Below, in pieces: positions 1 to 9,119 of a stretch of DNA of 64,000 bases. The position numbers and the translations under genes were made by a program. Under the pieces are notes generated by a model. It worked only from the letters and a program-made list of their open reading frames with translations. It made no database searches and was not told where the DNA came from. The stretch is from contig NZ_JAEHJZ010000005.1 in NCBI RefSeq assembly GCF_016469035.1, positions 1 through 64,000 on the forward strand, written 5' to 3'. Origin of the DNA: Gelidibacter salicanalis (GTDB taxonomy: Bacteria > Bacteroidota > Bacteroidia > Flavobacteriales > Flavobacteriaceae). The stretch's first letter is position 1, and each line of letters starts with the position of its first letter.

Positions 1-1
1 C

Positions 2-151
2 ACCATTGGTGTGGAGGTTTTTAATATGTTCGACGTTCAAAACTCCATCACCAATACTTGGGTGAGAGATGTGTATAGCAAACGCCAATCTGCAGTTCCC
101 AATTATTTAAGCCCGCGGGTGTTTAATGTGCGACTGTCTATGAAGTTTTAA
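2..151 (+). CDS. C-terminal end of an outer-membrane beta-barrel (TonB-dependent receptor-like) protein, partial
   Basis: An open frame enters from the left edge and ends at TAA 149-151, giving 49 residues. It finishes with NVRLSMKF; a terminal Phe preceded by alternating hydrophobic residues is the usual end of an outer-membrane beta strand recognised by the BAM machinery. The segment VEVFNMFDVQNSITNTW resembles the last strands of TonB-dependent receptors, where 'N-hydrophobic-F-D/N' turns are common. The start lies outside the window, so ligand and exact family cannot be assigned. The barrel assignment rests only on this tail. Confidence 0.6.
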   Translation, partial: TIGVEVFNMFDVQNSITNTWVRDVYSKRQSAVPNYLSPRVFNVRLSMKF

Positions 152-721
152 GATTTTTAGTTTAGTAAACCCTATCTTAATAATGGATTTTACAAGAGTT
201 TTTAAATTAGTGAAACTCAATTTTTAAAAGTTGCGAAGCAATGAATTAAAAATTGTTAGTTGAACTAATCCCGCTTTTTAGCGGGATCCTTGGGTTTTAT
301 TCCCCGACGCTCTGCGTCGAAATAAAAAAGGAACTTCTACTTGATACCTCGTACCCTTGGGTCGAGGTTGTTCATTTGATACAAACTTACGGCATAAGAT
401 TATACTGTGCATTGATCTATGATAAGAAGTGATCTGTTTGGTAATCAAGTGGTTAAAACCATCCAATGGATGGATGCCTATTGGTCCTTCATTATAATGA
501 GATGTGATCTTATGATACAGCCTAGAGAGTTGTTTGTTGGAGAATTTACAATTCTAATAGTTGCAGTGGATAGTTGAGATGTTGATTTTTTGAAATATTG
601 ACGTGCCAATGTTTTATACTAAAAGTGTCTAAGAATTAGAGCGTTTTTTTAAGATAGGTTCCGTTCCCAAAGATAATCAGGTTCCTTTCATCAAACAGAT
701 GTTTACTATTGCCCCGAAGCA
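152..721. other. Gene-free intergenic stretch with several hairpins
   Basis: I see no convincing gene here. It contains the two-hairpin repeat described at 218-287, then a perfect CGACGC/GCGTCG hairpin (305-319) and an ACCTCG/CGAGGT hairpin (346-368). Genes on both sides end towards this stretch (barrel protein from the left, response regulator from the right), so the hairpins most likely work as convergent terminators. Short open frames on the minus strand look like chance translations of the hairpin sequence. Confidence 0.6.
218..287. repeat. Two-hairpin intergenic repeat, copy 1
   Basis: Hairpin A has arms CAATTTTTAA (218-227) and TTAAAAATTG (246-255) around a loop containing GCGAAGC. After TTGAACTA comes hairpin B, ATCCCGC-TTTTTA-GCGGGAT (268-287). 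The same A-plus-B layout recurs at 20087-20164 and 39329-39392 with a changed hairpin A stem that still pairs. Position after the end of a gene suggests a terminator or a mobile terminator-like element. Confidence 0.7.
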
Positions 722-1099
722 CTAAAGGTCTTCCAGCATATTTATAAATAAAGGCTTGGTTAGGAATTTTTTTACGAAAGGATATTGAAGGGAGCGTTTA
801 ATATCCTGTGGGTCATTGGAGGAGGAGAGCATGATAATCTTACAATGGGTACGGATAGCCTCTGGGTATTTTTTAAACGCTTCAAGAAAACCAAATCCAT
901 TCATTTCAGGCATCTGGATGTCAAGAAAAATGAGATCTGGAAATTCTTCGGGATTATTTTTTAAGGTTTCTAAATACTTCAAGGCCTCCACGGCGGATGT
1001 ATGTACCCCTATTTTTTTTGCTGTTTTACTTTTGGTGATATTGCGTTTCGCAATGTAATTGTCCACATTGTTATCGTCAATTAATAAGACATGTTTCAT
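722..1099 (-). CDS. Single-domain (CheY-like) response regulator
   Basis: 125 residues, only a receiver domain. Acidic pair Asp8-Asp9, phosphoacceptor Asp60 in FLDIQMPEMNG, Ser/Thr switch region MLSSS (90-94) and Lys115-Pro116 are all present. There is no DNA-binding output domain, so it probably passes phosphate to another protein or acts by protein-protein contact. It starts 11 bp after the stop of the histidine kinase read on the same strand, so the two are almost certainly one operon and a cognate pair. Regulators of this subtype in Bacteroidota often accompany soluble multi-PAS kinases; the stimulus is unknown. Confidence 0.9.
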   Translation of the reverse strand: MKHVLLIDDNNVDNYIAKRNITKSKTAKKIGVHTSAVEALKYLETLKNNPEEFPDLIFLDIQMPEMNGFGFLEAFKKYPEAIRTHCKIIMLSSSNDPQDIKRSLQYPFVKKFLTKPLFINMLEDL

Positions 1100-1110
1100 A
1101 AGTTAAGTTT

Positions 1111-4092
1111 TTAATTAAATACAGTGAGCTGATTGGGAAGGCTCACAAGAAATGTAGTCCCCTTTCCCAGTTCCGATTTTACGGTAATGGTGCCGTTAAG
1201 CTTATCTAGGGTTTCCTTTACAATATACAATCCAAGTCCAGAACCTTCGGAAGCCTTGGTGGCCCTGTAAAACATTTCAAATATTTTTTTCTGATCCTTT
1301 GTGTCAATACCAATACCGTTGTCTTTAATACGTATATTGGCCATGCCATTTCTACATTTGATAGCAATGCTTACAACTTGATTTTCTTTTGAAAGGTCTT
1401 GATATTTAAAGGCATTGGAGATAAGATTGTTTAAAACAATGTTAATTCTTCTTTTATCCGACACAAACTTCAGGTCTTGTTGGATGTCTACTTTCAGTTT
1501 GATTTTTTTAGTCTCCTCCATGTGTTTGTACTCTTTGATAAGGCCTTGCAGGGTTTCTTCAAAATTCATTTCTTCTTGTACAACCTCGGTACGGGAATTG
1601 CGTGAATATTGTAAGATGTCTTCAATAAAATCATCCAGTTTTATAATACTTTTCTTCATCATGTCCATCTGTTCCAATTGAATGACATTATCTTCATCCG
1701 TATCTTCTCTTATGATATCAGACAAGCCAAGCAATGATTTTAAGGGGGCGCGTAAATCATGGGAAGCACTGTAGACGAAGCGATCCAATTCGTTGTTTGT
1801 TTTTTTGAGCTCTCGGTTGGTAATGGTCAACTCATTAGCCCGTTTTTCAATCTCATCGTTTTGGAAAGCAAGTTTTTGGTTTTGTTGTTTGAGCTTTTCC
1901 CGAGTTTCAATACGTATGGTAATATCAACAATACTGGCATAGATTCTTGGTTTTTTAGCCTCTGGCAATAAGGCAAGTTGTACCTCACACGGAATATTCT
2001 TATTGTTGGCATCACAATGCATCCACTCAAAACTTACTTTTTCGCCTTGAATAGCCTTTTCAATATACATCTTCACTTTGTCTTCTGATAGACTGCCATC
2101 TGGTTGAAACTTTGGACTAATGTCTTGAGGTCCCATTTTAATAAACTGTTCAACTGAAAACTTGAACAATTTTACGCCATTTTTATTGGCTTTTTCAAAT
2201 TTTAGGGTTATTAAATCAAGTACAAGGATACTTTCTGGTGCATTTTCAAAAAGATTGCGAAACCTGTTTTCACTTAGGGTTAATTCTTGGGTTCTTGTTT
2301 TTATTTTTTGTTCTAATTCAATATTGAATTGTTTGATCTCCTCTCCTAACAATTTGTTTTCAGTAATATCTTCTCTAATCACTATATATTGATAAGGTTT
2401 TCCCTGTTCATTCAGGAAAGGAATGATGGTAGTATTTACCCAATAAAAAGTACCGTCCTTGGCTTTATTTTTTATTTCACCTTTCCATACCTTTCCCTTG
2501 GCAATGGTTGCCCATAAATCTCTTATAAATTCCTTGGTATGAAATCCTGAATTAATAACCCTGTGGTCCTGACCAATCAATTCCTCTCGGCTGTATTTTG
2601 AAATTTTACAGAAGTTATTATTGACGGAATTAATAATGCCCTTTTGATCTGTGATGGCGACTATGGCAGATTCGTCTAAAGCATGTTTATAATCGGAAAC
2701 TTCCTTTAAGCTCAGCTGAAGGCTGCGTTCTTTTTGTTTGCTTCCCTCTTCTAATAGTTTTTTTTCAGTAATATCTTCTCTAATCACTAAATATTGATAC
2801 GGCTTCCTTTGTTCATTCAAGAAGGGGACGATTGTAGTATTTACCCAATAAATGGTACCGTCCTTTGCTTTATTTCTTAATTCACCTTTCCACACATTTC
2901 CCTTAGCAATGGTTGCCCATAAATCTCTTATAAATTCCTTGGTATGAAATCCCGAGTTAATGATTTTGTGGTCCTGACCAATCAACTCCTCTCGGCTGTA
3001 TTTTGAAATTTTGCAAAAGTTATCATTGACGGATTTGATAATGCCCTTTTGATCTGTAATGGCTACTATACTAGATTCGTCCAGAGCATGTTTATAATCG
3101 GAAACTTCCTTTAAGCTTAGCTGAAGGTCGCGTTCTTTTTGTTTACTTTCCGTAATATCCCAATTGGTGCCTATCATCATTAAAGGGTTACCGGCTTCAT
3201 CACGTTCTATAAGTGCAAATCCTTGGATATAACGGATAGACATGTCTGGCCAGATAATCCTGAATTCGGAATTGACCTCCTTCTTACTTAGTAGGGCCTT
3301 ATTAACTTCATTATTGAAACGCTCCTTATCATCTGGATGAAGCTTTTGTTGCCATGACTTGTATATACTACTAAACGCTTGTTTGGTAAGACCATAGATG
3401 TTATACATTTGATCATCCCATTTAATTTCTTTTTTACCAATATTGTAATGCCAGATGCCCACTCCTCCTGCACGAGCGGCAAGTAACAGGTTTCTGTTGG
3501 CTTCAATAAGGTTTTCTTCGGCTTCTTTCAAATTGGAAATATCGATCCAATTGCCTACCATTTCAATAGGATTTCCCTGCCCATCATATATTAGTTTTAG
3601 CTCATCGCTCATCCAACGGTAATCTCCGTTTTTATACTTCCACCGGTAATTGTGCTTGTGCGTTCCTTTTTCAAAAAGTAAGTTGAGTCCATTAAATACC
3701 CTTTCTTTATCGTCTGGATGAATGTTGTTTGCCCAAAAACTTGGGTCCTGAATATAATCTTGAGGGGTATATCCCGTAAGTGTATGAACATTTCCGCTGA
3801 TAAAAGTGGCACCAAAAGGTGCTTCTGCTTCACATGTATAGGTAATAGTGGTCGTAGATTGAAGCAAAAACCGCAATCGATTTTCTGAATCAAGAAGTAA
3901 ATGTTTCTCTTGGTTTTGGGTCTTAAGTTTGGTTCTGGCTTTCTGAAGCTTTTCCTGTGCTTTTTTGCGTAGGTTAACCTCTTTTTGCAATAATTGCTCT
4001 TTGTGCTTCAATTTTTTCTTTACCAATAACAAATGCTCAGCCAGTTCCTGGTTTTTTTTAACCTGAAGTGCATAATGTGTAGTGTTCTCCAT
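1111..4092 (-). CDS. Cytoplasmic multi-PAS sensor histidine kinase
   Basis: 993 residues with no membrane segment. An N-terminal coiled coil (about 1-75, rich in K, E, Q and L) is followed by five PAS/PAC units (about 75-190, 200-316, 330-445, 465-580, 610-735), a second coiled coil, a HisKA dimerisation domain with phospho-acceptor His near 778 in SASHDLRAPLKSL, and a HATPase domain (N box NNLISNAFKY, G1 DNGIGI, G2 GSGLGLYI). The third and fourth PAS units are close copies (see separate entry). The downstream 125-residue receiver protein is the likely partner. PAS units of this kind sense redox state, light or small ligands, but no heme or flavin ligand is recognisable, so the input is unknown. 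Confidence 0.92.
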   Translation of the reverse strand: MENTTHYALQVKKNQELAEHLLLVKKKLKHKEQLLQKEVNLRKKAQEKLQKARTKLKTQNQEKHLLLDSENRLRFLLQSTTTITYTCEAEAPFGATFISGNVHTLTGYTPQDYIQDPSFWANNIHPDDKERVFNGLNLLFEKGTHKHNYRWKYKNGDYRWMSDELKLIYDGQGNPIEMVGNWIDISNLKEAEENLIEANRNLLLAARAGGVGIWHYNIGKKEIKWDDQMYNIYGLTKQAFSSIYKSWQQKLHPDDKERFNNEVNKALLSKKEVNSEFRIIWPDMSIRYIQGFALIERDEAGNPLMMIGTNWDITESKQKERDLQLSLKEVSDYKHALDESSIVAITDQKGIIKSVNDNFCKISKYSREELIGQDHKIINSGFHTKEFIRDLWATIAKGNVWKGELRNKAKDGTIYWVNTTIVPFLNEQRKPYQYLVIREDITEKKLLEEGSKQKERSLQLSLKEVSDYKHALDESAIVAITDQKGIINSVNNNFCKISKYSREELIGQDHRVINSGFHTKEFIRDLWATIAKGKVWKGEIKNKAKDGTFYWVNTTIIPFLNEQGKPYQYIVIREDITENKLLGEEIKQFNIELEQKIKTRTQELTLSENRFRNLFENAPESILVLDLITLKFEKANKNGVKLFKFSVEQFIKMGPQDISPKFQPDGSLSEDKVKMYIEKAIQGEKVSFEWMHCDANNKNIPCEVQLALLPEAKKPRIYASIVDITIRIETREKLKQQNQKLAFQNDEIEKRANELTITNRELKKTNNELDRFVYSASHDLRAPLKSLLGLSDIIREDTDEDNVIQLEQMDMMKKSIIKLDDFIEDILQYSRNSRTEVVQEEMNFEETLQGLIKEYKHMEETKKIKLKVDIQQDLKFVSDKRRINIVLNNLISNAFKYQDLSKENQVVSIAIKCRNGMANIRIKDNGIGIDTKDQKKIFEMFYRATKASEGSGLGLYIVKETLDKLNGTITVKSELGKGTTFLVSLPNQLTVFN
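2335..3144 (-). repeat. In-frame tandem duplication of a PAS/PAC unit inside the kinase gene
   Basis: Two adjacent 405-bp units encode residues 317-451 and 452-586. Both begin KQKER(D/S)LQLSLKEV and share runs such as SDYKHALDES, FCKISKYSREELIGQDH and GFHTKEFIRDLWATIAKG, differing at only scattered positions. The similarity runs the whole unit length including the linker, which shows a recent head-to-tail duplication rather than ordinary PAS divergence. Confidence 0.9.
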
Positions 4093-5422
4093 ATGTTACA
4101 TTTTATGGGTTAGGTGTAGAATTTGGGGGTATTCTATCTTAACAATGTCATTTTTTTAAATCTGGGATAATTTCTTTTCAATCCGTGTTGAGGTTAACTC
4201 ACACAATTATTTTTTAACCCAGAACATCTCTTTATAGCCTAAGTTATAAAAAAAATAGTTTCCAGTACGTGTAATTTTCCTGAATGCGAGAAAGATATCG
4301 TTTGTTAGCATAAAATCTCTTATTTTTGAGAGTTTATTTTCCTAATTAGCTGTTTTTCGGATTGTATATCCGGTTTTTGTCATACCAGTAAGAAAATCCG
4401 CGAACATCTCCGCAATCAGCGGGAAACAAAAATAAGCGTATGGAAAAATTATCCCGCAGATCTCGCAGATTTACGCTGAACAAAAATAAATATTTGTTAC
4501 TTTTTGATGAAATATACATTTTTATAATAAATCAATTTACTATCATTATGATGTTTTACGGACAATCAATTTTTCCGTTATAACTTCGTAAATCTAGAAA
4601 TAGCACTGCTAATTTTGGCTTCACATCTGCATGGTTCTGTAGCCTTTAATAATGCCCAGATTGCTTCGAATGATGGTTGTTCTATGCAAAGTTTCAACGC
4701 ACAAGTGCATAATCCCAATGGTATCGGAACTTCTCAAATCGGCTGGTGGATCACGGCTCACGACCCCGTTTAAAGCAGGAATCATACTGAGGTAGAATGA
4801 AAAAACAGGAATGCGATCAGCAAAGCGTTTCCAAAATTAGGTGCAGAATACTTTTTTCATTAGGCTGCCAGAGCCCTCGGGCGCTCAGGATTTACTTTTT
4901 TGATAATTTATATCGGATAAGTTTGTCTGACATCACTTCAGCGTGTATATTTGTAACTCATTAGTTCAACTTATTATTTTATAGTTATACTAATGCGTCA
5001 TTTAATGTATTGCTGTGACGGCCTTGCAATTGATTGAATCACAATAAGGAAGCATCTTCTGCTAACTTTCATGAAATTGTATAACAAGTCAATTTACCAG
5101 TGCTTTTTGAATAAAACATTCTATCTCGTGACAAAAGCTATGAAATCAACATCTTAAACGAAATCGCCTGCGGTTTGAAATAGCAAAAAAAACAGCAGTA
5201 ACATTATTCTAATTTTTATATAATCGACGGCCATCACATGTGAAGAAAGTGACACCGATTAATTATCGGAATGTAGCCAAATGGGTTGGTTACTCAAAAA
5301 ATTGCTGACATCCAGAATACACTAATGACTACTCAAGAACCCTCACTTTGAGAGTAACCACGTCTTTTGGAATGCTAAAATGTATATTCTAAAATGATTA
5401 AAAGGATAATAAATTCAACTCT
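4093..5422. other. 1.3 kb gene-poor stretch with repeat and possible gene relics
   Basis: No open frame of convincing length or family was found on either strand. One inverted copy of the large hairpin repeat lies at 4391-4509. At about 4606-4773 a plus-strand frame of about 55 codons without an ATG reads LASHLHGSVAFNNAQIASND and onward to WWITAHDPV then stop; it has protein-like composition but I recognise no family, so it may be a gene relic. The rest is AT-rich and full of stops. The promoter for the oxidase genes presumably lies at the right end. Confidence 0.55.
4391..4509 (-). repeat. Single inverted copy of the ~172 bp hairpin repeat
   Basis: Read on the minus strand this stretch runs CATCAAAAAG ... 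CAGCGTAAATCTGCGAGATC ... GGGATAATTTTTCCATACG ... TTTCCCGCTGATTGCGGAGA, the same order of blocks as each unit of the tandem array at 12586-13275. It is therefore a dispersed element of this genome, not a local duplication. Its two arms (CTGCGAGATCTGCGGGA and TCCCGCTGATT...CGCGGAT) are imperfect inverted repeats of one another. Confidence 0.8.
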
Positions 5423-7228
5423 ATGAAAAAATGTAAGATGGTCATCTTGTTATTTTTAGTCATACTTCCAAACATCTTAAGTGCCCAAGAGAAAATAACC
5501 ACGGACAACTGGCTTTCCAGTCCTGGAATTATCGGCACCTTCGTGCTTATAGCAATAGTGATGATCATTGCTATTGTCATTTTATTTGTAAAGATCAATG
5601 GCTATATCGATTCATTAAAGCGCCGTCAGATTGATACGAATAAAATGGCGTTCGATGATGAGCTTGTGGCCTTGGACGATGCGGATATTGATGCCATTCT
5701 TGAAAAACGGAAAGCCGCCTTAAAATACAAATTAAAAGGCAACGAATTATCGGGTAGTGCTATCGCAAGTGATGATAAAGGCCTGATACAACGCGTCGAA
5801 AAGGATCCGAATAATGCCTATTTTGATGAAAAGAAGAAAACATCCCTCAGCCTCGAAACGCCTTTAGAATTAAAGAAAATAGTCATCTATTATATTGGTG
5901 CTGCTACCTTGTGGCTTGTATTAGGCACTTTAATTGGGCAATATCTCGGGATGAAGTTTGTTTGGCCTGAAATGGACCATCAGTCTTGGTTGAGTTTTGG
6001 CCGTTTGCGTCCGGTGCATACCAATATGGTGTTTTGGGGATGGTCGTCCTTGGCAATGATTGGCCTTGGATATTTCGTAATTGCTAGGACCTCCAATAAT
6101 AAAATACACAATTACTCTTGGGCGTGGACCGCATGGGCGCTCATCAATGCTACGGTGTTACTGGGCAGTCTGGCATTAATGGCAGGAATCAATAATGGCG
6201 GCGGAGAGTACAGAGAATACATCTGGCCCATAATGCTCATGTTCGCCATAGGTTTAATCATCACCTTTATCAATTTTTATAAAACGGTAGCGACGCGTAA
6301 AATTTCAGAAATTTACATCTCCAATTGGTTTATACTGGCTTCCTTAATTTGGACGATCGTCTTGGCTATTATTGGCTATTTGCCATTCTATCAGGATGGG
6401 TTGGGAGAAACGGTAATTCAAGGCTATTATATGCATCAGGGCGTAGGGATGTGGTTTATGACTTTTACCTTGGGCTTGGTGTATTATTACCTGCCTTCTG
6501 CCTTAAACAAGCCTATTTATTCCTACTCTTTGGGAGTCTTGGCATTTTGGACACAAATGTTGTTTTATACCATGATCGGAACGCACCACTTTGTGTTTAG
6601 TCCGCTGCCTTGGTGGTTGCAAACCATTGCCATTGTCTTTAGTGCAGGCATGGTGATTCCGGTTGTAGCAGGAACTACCAACTTTTTAATGACCATGAAA
6701 GGCAGTTGGAATCATATCTCTAAAAGTTATGTGCTCCCGTTCTTTTTGGTGGGGACCATCTTCTATTTTGTGGGGTCCATGCAAGGAAGTGTACAGGCGT
6801 TTCGGTTTACAAATTTCGTCTGGCATTTTACAGATTTTAATGTGGCCCACTCCCATATGACCATGTATGGCATTGTGGCTTTTTTCTTGTGGGCGTGTAT
6901 CTATGCTATTTTGCCAAAATTAACCGGAAGAGAACCTTCGCAGGTATTGGTTGGTGGTCATTTTTGGCTTGCATTTATCGGGCTGTTTGCCTATATGATT
7001 TCGCTTATGGCAGGAGGTACGTATAAAGGCTTAAGCTGGATTGAAGGGAATGCCTTTATAGAATCCGTCATTTTGATGAAACCCTATTGGGTGTGGCGCG
7101 CTGTTGGCGGATCGTTGATGTTTATCTCTCATCTGATATTTGCCTATAATTTTTATTATATGGTGATAGGATATAAGAAGATAAAGTCGTCAGTACTAGC
7201 AAAACCAATAGAAGAAATAACTGTTTAA
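5423..7228 (+). CDS. ccoN: cbb3-type cytochrome oxidase catalytic subunit I with N-terminal extension
   Basis: 601 residues. Heme-copper oxidase core from about residue 150: low-spin heme His199 in RPVHTNMVFWGW, CuB His338 in MHQGVGMWF, His388-His389 in GTHHF, and the His476/His478 heme pair in AHSHMTMYG, with many membrane segments. This matches CcoN and its relative NorB in layout; the neighbouring CcoO-type cytochrome argues for an oxygen reductase. Ahead of the core are a signal-like start (MVILLFLVILPNILSAQ), one membrane helix (about 34-57) and a charged stretch (about 60-140), making it longer than stand-alone CcoN. It is followed 12 bp later by the cytochrome subunit. Confidence 0.88.
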   Translation: MKKCKMVILLFLVILPNILSAQEKITTDNWLSSPGIIGTFVLIAIVMIIAIVILFVKINGYIDSLKRRQIDTNKMAFDDELVALDDADIDAILEKRKAALKYKLKGNELSGSAIASDDKGLIQRVEKDPNNAYFDEKKKTSLSLETPLELKKIVIYYIGAATLWLVLGTLIGQYLGMKFVWPEMDHQSWLSFGRLRPVHTNMVFWGWSSLAMIGLGYFVIARTSNNKIHNYSWAWTAWALINATVLLGSLALMAGINNGGGEYREYIWPIMLMFAIGLIITFINFYKTVATRKISEIYISNWFILASLIWTIVLAIIGYLPFYQDGLGETVIQGYYMHQGVGMWFMTFTLGLVYYYLPSALNKPIYSYSLGVLAFWTQMLFYTMIGTHHFVFSPLPWWLQTIAIVFSAGMVIPVVAGTTNFLMTMKGSWNHISKSYVLPFFLVGTIFYFVGSMQGSVQAFRFTNFVWHFTDFNVAHSHMTMYGIVAFFLWACIYAILPKLTGREPSQVLVGGHFWLAFIGLFAYMISLMAGGTYKGLSWIEGNAFIESVILMKPYWVWRAVGGSLMFISHLIFAYNFYYMVIGYKKIKSSVLAKPIEEITV

Positions 7229-7240
7229 TACATCTAAAAC

Positions 7241-8251
7241 ATGCTTAATTTTCATAAAGAACATAAAAATTTGGTCCTTGCGGCAGGGGGTGTATTTATA
7301 GCCTTAAGTATTCTTATTGCTATTGTGCCAGCATTCCAGATGCAAGGTACTGAACCCATACCGGACGAAAAACCGTTAACGGCAGAAGAACGCGAAGGTC
7401 TTCACGTCTATGTTTCAGAAAACTGTATGGCTTGCCACACCCAGCAAGTCCGCAATATTGAAATGGACAATATGTGGGGAAGCCGGCCGTCCATTCCTTC
7501 AGATTATTATTACAGTAAAAAACGTCTGGATGTGTGGCGACAATCGCCGTCTGTTTTAGGAAGCGAACGAACGGGACCAGACCTGACCGATATTGGGAAC
7601 CGTCAACCTAGTGAAGATTGGCATTTGCTCCATTTGTACAACCCTAGAGCGGTTGTTTCAGCATCGGTTATGCCATCCTACCCGTGGTTATTTAGAGAAG
7701 TAGATAGCGCATTGCTGAAAAAGGATGATAAAGTAGTTGCTGTGCCAAAGGAATTATTCAATAAACCTGGCAAAAAGATTATAGCTTCCAATGATGCCCT
7801 GCGTTTGGTAGATTATTTAAAATATTTGAAACAGACGGAATTGCCGGGAGGTACTATCAATGATTTTATTCCTGCGCTTAAGAAAATTCAAGCCGAAAGG
7901 AATGAAGGTCAGCAAGCTGGCGGATTGGATGGTGCCAAATTGTTCTCACAAGTCTGTGCAGCGTGCCATCAGGAAACTGGTAAAGGCATTGTGGGTGCCT
8001 TTCCGTCTTTGGTTGGAAGCACCATTGTAACGGATGGGGATACTGAAAAACTGATTCGTGTCGTGCTTCAAGGCTATGATGCCCGTACAGATTACGGTGT
8101 GATGCCGCCATTTGGAGATCAACTTACCGATGAAGAAATTGCGGCCATACTCACCCACGAAAGGAGCAGTTGGGGTAATGATGCAGCCCCTGTTACTGCA
8201 GATGATGTAGCCAAAGTAAGACAATATGTAGAGATGGAACTAAATAAATAA
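7241..8251 (+). CDS. ccoO: CcoO-type cytochrome c subunit fused to a second cytochrome c domain
   Basis: 336 residues. An N-terminal membrane anchor (about 10-31) precedes a CcoO-like domain with heme motif CMACH (62-66) in ENCMACHTQQVRN, the conserved ERTGPDLTDIG and axial-Met motif MPSYPW. From about 228 a class I cytochrome c follows with CAACH (239-243) and a likely Met ligand in YGVMPPFGDQLTDEE. Ordinary cbb3 oxidases carry CcoO and a separate di-heme CcoP; here one extra c-type domain is joined to CcoO, so it may stand in for CcoP in receiving electrons. It lies between ccoN and a small membrane protein, with 3 bp to the next gene. Confidence 0.9.
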   Translation: MLNFHKEHKNLVLAAGGVFIALSILIAIVPAFQMQGTEPIPDEKPLTAEEREGLHVYVSENCMACHTQQVRNIEMDNMWGSRPSIPSDYYYSKKRLDVWRQSPSVLGSERTGPDLTDIGNRQPSEDWHLLHLYNPRAVVSASVMPSYPWLFREVDSALLKKDDKVVAVPKELFNKPGKKIIASNDALRLVDYLKYLKQTELPGGTINDFIPALKKIQAERNEGQQAGGLDGAKLFSQVCAACHQETGKGIVGAFPSLVGSTIVTDGDTEKLIRVVLQGYDARTDYGVMPPFGDQLTDEEIAAILTHERSSWGNDAAPVTADDVAKVRQYVEMELNK

Positions 8252-8254
8252 GAG

Positions 8255-8524
8255 ATGAAAAAAGGAGCTTTAATATTTGTGTTGTTGTTTTTCTTTGGAC
8301 ATTTTATGGCGGTTGCTTGTGATGTTTGTAAAAAAAATCAACCCAAAGGATTTGAAAACATCACGCACGGTGCGGGACCTTCAGGAGACTTCGATTATAT
8401 TATTATTTGGGGAGCTGTAATTATTGTTGGATTTACACTTTTCTACAGTCTTAAATATCTGATACGGCCTAAAGAGGATAATCCTGATCATATAAAGAAT
8501 ATTGTAAGAAACGAAGGATTTTAA
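8255..8524 (+). CDS. Small CxxC membrane protein of the oxidase operon
   Basis: 89 residues: signal-like helix (about 4-20), then ACDVCKKNQPKGFENITHGAG with a CxxC pair just outside the membrane, then one membrane helix (about 49-66) and a short charged tail. It starts 3 bp after the cytochrome subunit and ends 4 bp before the next gene, so it is co-transcribed. The size and single anchor would suit an accessory subunit such as CcoQ or an assembly factor, and the CxxC could bind metal or take part in heme c maturation. I do not recognise a named family. Confidence 0.7.
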   Translation: MKKGALIFVLLFFFGHFMAVACDVCKKNQPKGFENITHGAGPSGDFDYIIIWGAVIIVGFTLFYSLKYLIRPKEDNPDHIKNIVRNEGF

Positions 8525-8528
8525 AATT

Positions 8529-8951
8529 ATGGAAGACAATAGGATCGTAACAGTGTTTTTGGACGATGACACCAAGCCGTTTGCATCATTTGCACCTCCG
8601 GTTAAAATCGTGTTGGATACTACCAAAATACCCGACGGAAAGCACACCTTAAAAATCGTAGCAAAATCCTCCAATAATGTGGAAGGCATTCGGGAAATTC
8701 CTTTTATTGTGCGTAACGGACCAGAGATTTCAGTGGTAGGCTTAAAGGAAAACGAAACGGTAGATTCCCAGATTCCCATAACCATCAATGCATACGGTAG
8801 TGAAACCTCTGATTTTTTTGTAATCCGCGGATCTGAAACACCAAAAGCCATACCTGCATGGGTTTGGGCCTTATTGGTGATGGTGTTTGCTTTTGGTCTG
8901 TTTTATATTATTATGTATTGGGATCCTGAACTTTATAAATCATTCTTTTAA
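8529..8951 (+). CDS. Tail-anchored beta-rich protein at the end of the oxidase operon
   Basis: 140 residues. The first ~105 are predicted beta-rich, with repeating phrases of the Ig-like type (IPDGKHTLKIVAKSSN, IPITINAYGSE). A C-terminal membrane helix follows (about 112-131, AWVWALLVMVFAFGLFYIIM) and then WDPELYKSFF. There is no signal peptide, so the topology is uncertain. The four-base spacing from the preceding gene puts it in the oxidase operon. Function is unknown; a structural subunit or assembly partner of the oxidase is the simplest reading. Confidence 0.7.
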   Translation: MEDNRIVTVFLDDDTKPFASFAPPVKIVLDTTKIPDGKHTLKIVAKSSNNVEGIREIPFIVRNGPEISVVGLKENETVDSQIPITINAYGSETSDFFVIRGSETPKAIPAWVWALLVMVFAFGLFYIIMYWDPELYKSFF

Positions 8952-9053
8952 ATATGGAACGTGATGTTCTTTGAGAACATTCTTGTTTGAAAATTTAAAT
9001 CGGATAATTTTGTCCTAATTAGAATTGTTTGTATCTTTACGTTGGGGATGGAG

Positions 9054-9115
9054 GGAATAGAGAATAGAGAATAGAGAATAGAGAATAGAGAATAGAGAAT
9101 AGAGAGAAGAGAGAA
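9054..9115. repeat. Heptad tandem repeat, unit AGAATAG
   Basis: About seven head-to-tail copies of AGAATAG, six of them perfect from 9061, then degenerating to AGAGAAG. Lies between the oxidase operon and the cupin gene. Confidence 0.92.
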
Positions 9116-9119
9116 TTTC

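Noticed and set aside
8381-8851. A 156-residue minus-strand open frame across the end of the oxidase operon
   Set aside because: It lies opposite two tightly spaced plus-strand genes with signal and membrane segments, and its product resembles no family.
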